Assembly: GCA_028023455.1 (NCBI GenBank)
Contig: JAQFVV010006215.1
Location: 7,175,230 to 7,239,229 of the forward strand
Source: Epiperipatus broadwayi
Lineage: Eukaryota > Onychophora > Udeonychophora > Euonychophora > Peripatidae
Length of the DNA: 64,000 nt
Direction: 5' to 3'
Shown here in pieces: positions 11,890 to 23,700 of this stretch. Position 1 is the first letter of the stretch. Every line of letters starts with the position of its first letter. The notes under the pieces are model-generated. The model worked only from the letters and a program-made list of their open reading frames with translations, had not been told where the DNA came from and did no database searches. The translations under genes and the position numbers were made by a program.

Positions 11890-13735
11890 CAGAATAAAAA
11901 TTATCTCTTGATCATCATCAATAATAATAGTAATTCACCAAGTGATTATAGCAATAAAATAGCACAAACATATATTAATAATTTGAGAAGCAACAAATAA
12001 TTTATGAATGCCCCTCCCCTCTATTTAAATCAAATTTCTTTGTATTCTCTCTGTCTTTTCAGATTCAAAAATTTATTTCTTCACCTTTATTTTTCAATTG
12101 CATAATTATTAATGTTTGCATATAATAATAATAAAACTATAACATTATGTAGTTAAATCTACAAATTTTTATACTTATAAATTCTTTTTCATTTTCAGAA
12201 TCATTGATTATTTTTTCTACTTTTTATATTTATCTCTATTGGAACCTTTGGTGAATCAATATTTTATCCTACTAAGCACGAGTAGATACCCTTGATTGGA
12301 CTGCCTATTTATATCTGAAGGCCATTCCATTTTCAATAAACTAACAAAATGTTTTAAATTTTATTTAGATAGGATATGGGCATAATAATTACATTTAATA
12401 TTGAAAATAAAAATTTAGGATCTGGATTCAAATGTGGGCTGGGTAAAACTTGAATATTTTTTGAGCTTCTAATCAGATTTAATATTTTTCTTTCAGGTAG
12501 GCACTCCATATTTTTAATTTAGTTAACCTCCCAATAGACAAAAAAATAATTGAATAGTTTGTTGCTTTGAAATTTATAAGAAGTTAGAGCAACAGAAGTG
12601 ATAGAACTGGAATTTTGGGTCGGTCATTCCAGTACTGTACCAAACTATGCAAAGACAAATATTGATCTCTGAACTATAGAGGATAAAATAAGAATAACTA
12701 ATCACTCAAATCCTCCTCTCTCTGCAATTAACCTCTTTCATTATTTCTGTATGTGATGCCATTGGCATTTGAAGATAATTTATGCAATGTGAATCAACAT
12801 TTTATCCTACAAGAGAGCAAAAGATAGTTTTGGTCAGACATTGCTTATTGATTACTATGTATAATATTTAATAAGTTTATATATTCACAATTAAAATCAA
12901 AATTGACATATGTGCATGTCAAGAAATTTTATTTCATGCTTTAGTAATTTCTTAGTAATTAATCACATGCTATTTCATATATATTTATCAATTAACATTG
13001 TTATAACTAACACTTTCATTATTCACATTCAGTGTTGCTTTTTATGATTGAATTTTTGAATTGAGTTTTCCTGTAATATTTAATTTATTCTTAATTTTTC
13101 ACTAGTGAATTTACAAAATTAAATGGGGTAGAGAAAATTTATAATTGACATAAATGTCTTTCAATTTAGAATAAATATTGTCATGCGAAATAAGTTTTAA
13201 TCATCAGCTGTAATTATTCTGAAGTGTATTATTATAAATTTTGTTTGTATCAAACAAAGCATCAAAGACTTTCTCAACTTAACTTAAATATCTATTTTAA
13301 AAGCAGTAATCCACATTTATTCTATTTAAGAAGCAATTATTATAAACTTCAGTAATAATTAGATGCTATAACTATATTATCAGAATAGCTTCTTGCTATT
13401 ACCTTTATTAGTTCAATTATCATCTAGTGTCCAATGATTACTCTAGCTTATAGTAATCACCTGTGGAGTAGAGAATAGAGTTCTTTACCTCTTCTAAGGC
13501 AAAATTTTCATTGGTTAATATATATATTCTTTGCCTTTATATTTTAGAAATTTGATTTTTATTATGCATCTATAAAATATGCTTGCTTATCAATTTTTTG
13601 GTATTCATATTATTGCATTTCAGTATTGAATATTTTTTTTATACCAACCATATAAAATTATGCTTTATGTTTTCTGGATTATGGAAAATTATTGTAATTG
13701 GGTAATTGTAAATATTTATCGTATTAAGTATAATA
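11890..13735. other. A+T-rich non-coding DNA
   Basis: No exon or transposon is recognised. Two faintly similar segments (around 12230-12290 and 12760-12830, sharing GTGAATCAA.ATTTTATCCTAC) suggest an old degenerate repeat. Otherwise the stretch is simple A+T-rich sequence. Confidence 0.45.
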
Positions 13736-13739
13736 TATA

Positions 13740-15595
13740 CTGATACTAGAGAATTTATGAAGAAAAGAAGGAATAGGAAGATATATAAAAATGATGCATT
13801 AAAAAGGATTGAATATCTCTAATTTTGTAAAATGGTGCGGAAAAGAGTTGAAAATGATATAAGAAAGTATAACTGTGAACTAGTAAGGAAAGCTGTAGAA
13901 GAAAATAAAAGTCTCAAGAATATAAAACAACATTTTGGTATTGGTAGGAAATTTATATCTGCAATAAAAAAAAAAAAGATGGAATTATTACTAAAAAGAG
14001 AGATGACATCATGAAATTGATACAAGATTTTTATCAAGAATTATATAGTAATAAAGAACAAGTACCTCCTATATCTATTACATCTTCCGAATTGCCCAGA
14101 ATTTTAAATGAAGAAGTGAGACATGCAATTAAATGTATGAAGAAAGGAAAGGCTCCAGGTAATGATGGAATTATAATTGATATATTAAAAGAAGCAGGTG
14201 AAGAAATAGAAAATTTTTTAGCAAAGTTATATACCAAATGTCTAAATGATAAAGATGTACCAGATGATTGGAAGAATGCAGTAATAATATTAATATTTTA
14301 AAAATGTGATAAAGAAGGTATTAAAAATTACAGATCTATCAGCCTTTTATCAGTTTTATATAAAAATTTTACCAAGATAATTACAACTCGTCTATAGAGA
14401 ACATTGGATTTCCACAACCAAGAGAACAAGCTGGATTTAAAAGTGGTTTTAGTACAGTAGATCATATCCAGGTATTGAGAGAAGTTATAGAAAGGACAAA
14501 TGAATATGAGTTGTCATTATATTTTGGATTTGTAGATTATGAAAAGGCATTTGATTCTATAAACATTTCTTCAGTGATTAAAGCATTGGATCATCAAGGT
14601 ATAGATCCAGGATATTGTTATATTTTAAAGAATATTTACAAAAATGCAACAGCAACAATTAGATTACATAATGATACTGGGAAAGTCAACATTGAGAAAG
14701 GTGTAAGACAAGGTGACTCCATATCTCCAAAACTTTTTACAGCAGTGTTGCAAGAAGTATTTTGTGGATTAAAATGGGAAACTAAAGGAGTGAAAGTAAA
14801 TGGAGATTATTTAAGTCATTTAGATTTCGCAGATGATGCAGTTGTTTTTGCAAATAATGCTTCAGAGCTGCAGGAAATGTTGCAGAAGTTATCAGATGAA
14901 AGTAGGACTAAAAATAAATGTTAAAAAGACTAAAGTAATGTTTAATCGATTTGCTCAAAATATGAAAATAAAGATTGATTATGATGTTTTAGAAGAAGTT
15001 AACAGTTACAAATACCTTGGTCATATTATTAATACAAATGGAAACATAATTGAGGAAATTAATCATAGAATTAAACTTGGTTGGAGTGCTTTTGGTAGAA
15101 ATAACTTGATACTAAAAGGAAATATGCCTATGTGTTTGAAAAGGAAGGTTTTTAACAAATGTGTTTTACCAGTTCTTACTTATGGATCTGAGACTTGGAC
15201 ACTTAATAGAAGAGCAATACAGAGACTTCAGACCACTCAAAGAAGTATGGAGAGATGTATGTTGGGAGTAACAAGAAGAGATCGAAAATGCAATGTATGG
15301 GTAAGAGAACAAACAGGTGTTACTGACCTCACTGAAAAATTAAAAGATTGAAATGGAGTTGGACTGGACATATTGCTAGAAGAGATGATAATAGATGGAC
15401 AATTGAAATTTTAAACTGGATTCCAAGAGATTGTAAAAGACCCAGAAAGAGACCCCACGTAAGATGGATGGATGAAATAAGAAAGTGTGCAGGGGTGATG
15501 TGGAGAAGAGAAGCTAAAGATCGGAGAAGCTGGATTAAACTTGGAGAGACCTTCATCCTGCAGTGGATTGATAATGGTTGATGATGATGATATAA
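13740..15595 (+). mobile_element. 5'-truncated RTE-type LINE, copy 1
   Basis: The fragment carries the linker and complete reverse-transcriptase part of an RTE-like LINE and ends in a GATGATGAT-type trinucleotide tail (15579-15592), a 3' end typical of RTE elements. The endonuclease half is missing. The copy is broken by frameshifts and stops: near 13980, at 14299-14301, around 14400, near 14906, and at 15349-15351. A shorter, better-preserved relative lies at 39370-40496, a fragment of the 3' end at 18890-19010, and a decayed antisense relative at 54340-54850. Confidence 0.9.
13832..15581 (+). pseudogene. RTE-like reverse transcriptase, frameshifted
   Basis: In order, the frames show: a basic linker (13832-14014); a fingers segment with GKAPGNDGI (14011-14301); the block containing YRSISLLS in a shifted frame; then 14475-14924 with motif A FVDYEKAFDSIN, motif B RQGDSISPKLF and motif C FADD; then 14906-15351 with the thumb and LTYGSETWTL; and finally 15348-15581 with GHIARRDDNRW and the C-terminal W-rich tail. 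Both Asp residues of FADD and the motif-A Asp are present, so loss of function comes from truncation and frame breaks, not active-site change. The RTE/BovB-like assignment rests on these blocks and the trinucleotide 3' tail. Confidence 0.88.
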
Positions 15596-17630
15596 CAGCA
15601 TCTCACAGTAACATCTACTCAATAGCAATTTGTTGTAATAGGCTACTTTTAAATTATACACTGCCACTACTTTAGCTTCTTTTTTTTTTTTTGGCAATAT
15701 TTGTTCAATTACATACAGCATATCAGTCGGTTTTATTCAGCTGATTGCAATATTCATGTATTTTGGTATATTTGACAATTTTCCAACATTTGTAAAATTA
15801 TTATATATTACACATTGTATACATTTTTGTATTAACTAAATGACAACTATGTTTTTACTTATGATAAAAAGAAAAGTCAAACATTTTAAAAAATATGTTA
15901 TATCTTATATAATTATTACAACAAATATATATATTTCTACAATAATTAGCTTTTAAATTTATGAGTATACAATTCAAATCGTTAATTCACTTTCTACTTC
16001 TCAAATAATTAAAATAAGATTTTTAAAAAATAAGTAGATTGTTTTAGATGTTATCGTAATTTTTAATTTTTGACAAATAAACAATGAAATTAGTTAAATA
16101 GAGTGTTAGAGTTTTAAATTATATATATATATATTAAAAATTTATATTTGCTTGTTATATATAAATAAAGAAATATATATTTGAAAGATGAGCAATTCTT
16201 TGTATTAATTTTTTAGGTATAATGCTAGTGCTTTATATATATATATATAATAAAATGAATAAAGAGCTTAATCCATTTAACAACAATAATCAGTATTGAT
16301 AAGGAAGCAAAGATGCTATTATATTTCATTTTATGATTTATTTATTTTTTTGCATATCAATAACTAACAATAATATTGTTAGCAGACCCAACAATAATTG
16401 AGCTTTTCAGTCTCTTGCTGTACTCTTCAAATATTTATATATATTTTCATCTTCGAGAAAATCAGCCAACTTCATTTCTCTTTATCCTCTGCAGTCCTTT
16501 AGAACATATCTTTCATAATTCCTTTACTTTTATATCTATATTTAATCTTCTACTATTTTTTTTTTTTTAGTAAATCTACTTATTCTTTTTATCACTTCTA
16601 TAAATTCTTAGCTTATTTATCCAACTTTTCCAATTATTATTTTTTTTTTCAGCATTTAATCATTCAAAATTCTTTGCTGTGCTATATAATATTTTGAACA
16701 AAACATTTAATAAACTTTTTTTAGTATTTAACTTTACTGTGCCATATTATCTGATGAAAATCTTTTTCTACATATTTGTTAGATAACATTTCAAATGTTT
16801 AAAAGGATTAGAATATTTTATAACTTTTTTAAAATGAGAAATTATTGGATGTGAGAGAGATTAATTATTACTTTCAAATATAAATTGTATAGAAAATGTA
16901 ATTATGATGCAAAAAAAAAAAAAATTAAAATAATAAATGAATGTGGAAAATAATTTATATATATATTCTTTTTTTTTTCCACAGGTAATTTGAAAATAAC
17001 TAAATGGTATTCATCCAAAGTTTGATTAAGATAGAAGTTGTTATAGATAGGAATTTAGGCTACATTTAGTCTAGTATTGGAAGGCAACTGAAATAGATTC
17101 TTGCACGTAACAATAAGTTTGAAAATTTCAAATAAATGACAATATTTCAGTTAAAATAAAACAAAATCTCTGCTCTTCAAAGCATAAAAAATAAACAAAG
17201 CTTGAATAGTTACAAGTAATATAATTTGTGAATAAACAGCACAAAGTACTGAAAATAATAAAGAAGTATAAAAAGTTGAAATTCAAACTGATATGAGATG
17301 AAATAAGAAATGGGATATAACAATGAAATAAAGTAATGTTTATAAATTCATTATGCAAGACCATTTTTATTTTGGAAAATACACTTTCATATAATAACTT
17401 AGGATTAACAATGTTCTCTGTAAAGTAGTTAAATAATGCAATATATGACTATAAAATAAGGTAGAATATTTTAAGGTTATTTCATTTTAATAATTAGAAG
17501 CAAGTTATTTACATTTACTTAAATGTACTTTTTTTGACAATGAAATGTGTGTTTGCAAAAATGTTGCTTACATTTTAGTATTATTTTATGTGACAACTTT
17601 GTAATATATTTCAAAAATGAATATTTTTAG
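15596..17630. other. Intronic or intergenic A+T-rich DNA
   Basis: Contains TA microsatellite runs and T tracts. I found no exon that would join in phase 0 to the exon starting at 17631. An acceptor-like CCACAG near 16980 leads into stops in all useful frames. Confidence 0.5.
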
Positions 17631-17753
17631 GAATATATAATAACCAGCTGTAGTGGAAATCTTATGAAAGAAAACTTTATTAAGAGGGCTCTTACTTACT
17701 ACAAAGTGAAACATAGAAATTTGCAAACTCTTTCAGCATTATTTTTCAGTAAT
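17631..17753 (+). CDS. STK31: Exon 1 (in window) of the STK31-like gene
   Basis: 41 codons between ATTTTTAG and GTAAGTA. The only open frame begins EYIITSCSGN and ends SALFFSN. An in-frame TAG occupies 17628-17630, so the exon cannot start further upstream. It covers the helix-C to beta-4 part of the kinase N-lobe. The preceding exon must end in phase 0 and was not found. Confidence 0.72.
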
Positions 17754-20700
17754 GTAAGTATATTTTGTTTGTATATATGTAAAATTTTAAATTTATTTTT
17801 ATTTGGAATATAAAATGCTGAATGGTAAAATTATTTTATGATCATACTCTATTGCCATGGTGATTCATTTTGATAATGAGCCTAAAAGTCAATAAAAATA
17901 ATTGAAATAGAGTATATTTGATAAACATGTATTAAATAAATAGATGACCCATTGGTTTTGGAGCAATGATGGAATGGCATATTCTTGGGCTCTAGATCCA
18001 AGGATTGTAGCTCAGTTCTATCATTTCCTGTATTTAAACTTTTATGAATTTTCAAGCAATAAATCATTCCATTATTTTTATTTAATAGATTGCTTTTGTG
18101 AGTGAGTATTCAAGCATTAGAAGACATTTTTTTAATTATTTATTTATTTTGAAGATATGATTAAATTTAACATCTGAAATAGCTAAACTATCATTACCAG
18201 AAAGCTAAATATTATTTTAATATTTGAGATTTTTTGTTAGAATCTTTATTTTTTGTGTTGATTTATTACTGCGCATATTTATATTTTAATTCACATTATT
18301 TGAATAAAATGCAAGAAATTTGTCACATATAGATTAAGTTCTAGTAACATATAACAAACAACTAAAGTATGATTATTGTTATTCGTAATGCCATACACTG
18401 ATATATTTTTAATGCTAATATCTACCATTGAAATAATTTTTTATAAATGTAATTTCTAGTGCTATATTATTATATAGAACATAAGTTTTTGGTTCTAGTA
18501 TAGTTGATAGGACTAGTGATTTTGGTCTTTGTGAAACATACATCTTAACAGAGCATAAGCAGTTTATTTTATGGCATAATGGAATTTGATAATGTTCAAG
18601 ATTTATTTATTGTTTGCCACTACAGAAAGCACTAAATGTACAGATAATTTTATATGCATCTATAAAATATATATGAGTAAGTGAATTTAAAATTCCATTA
18701 GCTTATTATTTAAATAAGATGTAAGCAAGGATACATAATAGTCAAATTTTGAAGTGCACTCTACAACAATGCAGATTCATAAGGGAATGTGCTGGGGGTT
18801 GATGTGGAGAAGAGAGACTAGAGATTGAAGATGTAAGCAAGGATACATAATAGTCAAATTTTGAAGTGCACTCTACAACAATGCAGATTCATAAGGGAAT
18901 GTGCTGGGGGTGATATGGAGAAGAAAGACTAGAGATTGAAGAAGATGGATTGAACTTGGAGAGACCTTTATCCTGCAGTGGATCGATAATGGTTGAAAAT
19001 GACGATGATATAAAAACATTATAAATTTCAAATAATATATGCAATAACTAAATACATAAATCAGTAATTTTCTATTTAAAATATTAAATAATAACTAATC
19101 CCAAATGTTCTTTCATATTGCATTATTTCATGTTATCCTCTAAGTTTCTTAACTATTTAATAAATTACTTCTATTATTAAAGATAGTCTCTTCTATCCAT
19201 TTTTTATTAATCTTTTTTTCATGCAATATCTGTATATAAAGCAAATATAAATAGAACATTACATTTAAGTGCATGATCATTAATTACAGAAAATATTTGA
19301 GCATTATTTATTTTGTATAATCTATATATTTAGATATTTAATCCATTTTTCACAAACAAATATCAGGTTCTTATAACATAGTCATGTCGATAAAATTTAA
19401 TTTTTTTAATACAAATCTTTTTAAGAGTAATATTTGCATTGTCATATATATAATCTTTTATATTGTAAATCTTGATCTTTTTTTTTTGTTGTTGTTTTTT
19501 AAACTGCAATGTACTATTTTTTTAATAGAATGATCGTACTGCATATCTGCAACTTAAATTTGTTGATTTTAATATTAAATCTTATATAGAAAGTGGCCGA
19601 ACAATTTCTGAAAAGGTTTGTTTTTTTCCGTTCACATTATATGTATTTAAATTGCTTTTATCTAACAGCTAATTTTATATATATTGGCAATTATTTTTGA
19701 AGTGTTTACAGAAAATTCTCATAGGCATTCTTAAAGGTCTTCATGAGTTACATACTGCTGGTGTAATTCATGGTGCTCTATATCCTAATAATATCCTAGT
19801 ATCCAATGATGGTGATGGAATATTATCAGAGTTTGATTTCACAAAAAGTCTTGTAAGTTTTTCATTTTTTTAAAAATTATTTCTATTTTAGTGTATACTT
19901 TTTTGTTTTTCATCATCATCATTATTATTATTTTTAGAATGAAAGGATTAATCTGACATCATCTAAACAAACTAACTTAATGTTTGATATTTCTCAAGTA
20001 TGTGGTTTAAACACATGTAGTACACCATTTGACATTTATATGTTTGGATTATTAATTTTGTGGGTAAGTTTGTTTTTTTTTTGTTGTTGTGTTTAATTTA
20101 ATGATGATAATTATTTTTGAAAATCAGTTTTTACTTTCTACATTTATAGAGTATTTTTTAAGAAATGACTTTATTAGCAAAAGTGTAAGTACAGTTAAAA
20201 CATTGATTGAGGATGAGAAAATAAAAAAAATATTGATTTATTTAAACATAAATGCCAATTGAGGTGTAATTTTAACTACTAAATGTGGGCATGATACATT
20301 TATAATTTTTTAATAAGATTAAATCTTTTATAATGAATTAAATTAAATGAACTTTCATGAGGTGGCATTTGTCTAAAATGTTGGGGGTTTTTTTTTTTTT
20401 ATTTGTTGTTATGATTGTATAATATATTTTGTTCTTTTCAGAACTTATAACTTTTTTAAATGTTGTAATATTTTCTAATTGAATTAATACATAAATATTT
20501 TCAAATTAAGTTTTATTTTGGTCATTTGAACTTAGATGAAAAGATTTAGACATGATCATCTCAGTCTTGAACTTTTTTTTTTAAGTTTTTATTTTCTATC
20601 CTACTTCTTTTATGATAAATTTTAAGATTTATGAAGAATTTTGAAAATGTCATTGTCAAAATGTTTATTGAGACAAGTTTTTTAATGATTTTTTTCATTA

Positions 20701-23700
20701 TCATCTATTGAAATATTAATTTTGAGAATATTTTCTATGATCTGAACTTTATCTGTTGATGAATGAGCCAAATTGATTGTCATTTATTTGTATGTTTTTT
20801 TAATCTTTGTTCTACTTTCTGATTTCTTTTTAAATGCTTTCAAGTTGTTGTTTTTTTTATTTCCCACTAAAAATATGATATCTATAATTTGTATTATTTT
20901 ATTTCATTTTATATTATGAACAAACACAAAAAATAATTTATTCATGTCATATTAATAAATAAGTTGGGATTTTATTGTAACATTTAATTTTTTTAATTAA
21001 TATATGATTGTAAAAATAGATTATTGAATAAATATATTTATCATTTTACTACATTCATACATGTATACAAACTATTTAAAAAGTATTAACAGTTTAGCTA
21101 GAATTTTATTAAATTATGATCCTCTACAGAAGAAAGATATTATTAATAAAGTACAATATTCAAATGTTTAATCATTTGATGTAACTGTTTTTAAGAAAGA
21201 TTATATCTTATATTACTTTGGAATAGTAGTTGTTTTATATTTAAAAGAAATGATAGACTATTTGAGATATAATTGATGGTATCCCCCCCCCCTCTTTTTA
21301 AAAAAAAAATTGATTACAAGTCATACTTTATTTAATATTAGTGAAAGATAATATAAATAATTTAATTTGTAATCTTATAAAAAAATTTAAACTATCTTTT
21401 TCCTTTTTTATATATATTATATTTAGTATTTTAGGTATTAACATGATAATTATAACTGCTATCTGACTTTTTTTATTTAAAATTTAATGTATTATATACA
21501 AATCAAAACATTTTTGCATCAGACAATTTTTATTAAGATAGAAAAAATACAAAGAGGTAATAAAATGAATTAAATTATATTTTCATTTAATAAGTTTGAT
21601 TACAATATTTACTTTTATGATTAATCATAAAAGCTATATAATAAATATTTGATTGAAGCATACTTTCAAAATTTAATTACTCATTTTGTACTAGTTGTTT
21701 AATGATTTTGCAATTTAAAAAATATAAATGAACTAAAAATTTAATTTTTGGAATGACTTTTTGCTGTTGTGTTAATGCAATTATTTCCATATCCATGACA
21801 AGAGGTCCATATTTGGCCAAAGCTTAAAATTTTTTCAGGAAACTAAGGTTTTCCAAATGAGCTTAGGATTTTTTTAGGTAGGTAGTATCTATAGCCTACC
21901 CATTTAACTATTCAATATTGATTATTAATGGGTAATCTGTTTTCATCAGATGAATGTTAATGTAAGACTATAAAACAAAAATATGAATATAATATGATCC
22001 AGCCTCTTTCATTGTGAGGAATTATCACATATTATAGGAACAAATTAATTAAGTCATTCTTAATTTAAAAAATTTGAATAAGAATAAAATATCAATTTTT
22101 AGTATATATATATTTTTATATTTTAATGAACAAATATATGGCATTTGACATGAAAATTAGTATTAATGCGATGCAATGCAACATAAATTTTCTTTATTAA
22201 AATCAGAAATCTCTCCGTCATTATTTGCTTATGTCAAAAGAAATTATTTAGCTTTCATATTTTTCTCCTTATCATTTTCAGCCCTGTACAACCTTAAACT
22301 TTAGATTTATTTATAGTTATCCCATTTCTATAACATCCCTTCTCCCATTCAATAACTTTAACTGTAAAATCACCCTTTATCGCTAACTAATCCTAACATA
22401 AAACCCAAAATCTACTTTATACATGTCTTCTTAGTTAATTTATTTTCCCATAACCTCGTTATTTGCATCTTTTCTATTTATGTTTACATTCTTTTAACAA
22501 CTGCGTAATATTTTGTACACTTTCATTATATAGTTTACAAACCAAATCATCCATATATTTTTTTATATAGATATATTCTTTTGTTGCTAAAAGGCATCAT
22601 TTAAGCTTTGTGAAGTAAACTATTTTTCTTACAATTATTATAAAATGAATCATACCTAATAACTGCTTATTTCTATATATAAATTCACTCAGCTTATTCT
22701 TCATACTTGTTCTCTATCGTTCTAACTTTTTGCTTTTTATTAGTGAAACTATTACTCTATTCTAATTTTTAATATTATACCTCCATAACACATTTCTCTC
22801 ATCTTTTATGCAGATAAATTGATATAAAATCTTTGTCTAATTTTTAGTATTATATTATCTTTCTCATTCTCCTGGTTATTTATTCTTTACTTAAAGCCCA
22901 ATTAACTATTTTGTTTATCCTATTATTATGTATAAATCATAATCTAGCAAATAATTTCAGCTTGTTTTTTGGAATCTCTCATTAAAAACTTGATCATTCC
23001 ATCTCTCCTTGAATATTCTCATTTGCTGTTTACATACTACATCCAAAATGTGCTTTTTCTACCTTCATTTGAATCCTTTCTAGAATATCCAACATTCTTT
23101 TACTAATACACAGTGCATCATTTCCGTAAGTTAGCTCTAGTATCACAACTGCTTTCATACAACTCTTGCTACATCATACTTATATAAAATCAATATTAAT
23201 TTCTTTATCAATCCTTTTTTTTCTTTGTTGTATTTATTAATTTTACTTCCAAGTCACACTAATAATTTTTTTAATTATTTAAAATAATTACTTACTAAGT
23301 ATATCTATTTACTATGTTCATATCTCTTTAAAGAAACTCTTCTCTTTTTTCAACATTTATTATCAAGAAGAAAAAAAAATTCTGGTAATATATGCTCTTC
23401 CCTGTCATCTATTAATGATATCTTTATGTCCCTTAATTGCTTTATTGCCAACTCCTTTTCTTTTGAATGTAATAAAAACAATGCATAAAATACCCTTGCC
23501 TTAATGTAGTATTTTAAATTGTAATTTTATATGTACAAATTGATAAGTATAATAGTTTTTTTTTATTTTAATTTCCTAATCAGTTTACCTAATGCTCTAT
23601 TCATTCCCATATATTATATGGTTGTAAATAAGGTATCCTCTATGTTTGTCAAGTCTTCTCTGCATATCTTCTACTGTTATTCTCCATCCATTTTTCCACT

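Larger units (their letters stand above)
17754..19528 (+). other. Intron between exons 1 and 2
   Basis: It begins GTAAGTA and ends TTTTTTTAATAG. It holds a 112-bp tandem duplication and an RTE 3'-end fragment (18718-19010); the rest is A+T-rich. Confidence 0.7.

Noticed and set aside
15329-15721. Minus-strand ORF of 130 codons
   Set aside because: It is the antisense of the RTE C-terminus; the equivalent antisense frame recurs in the second RTE copy (40131-40506), as expected for a shadow.
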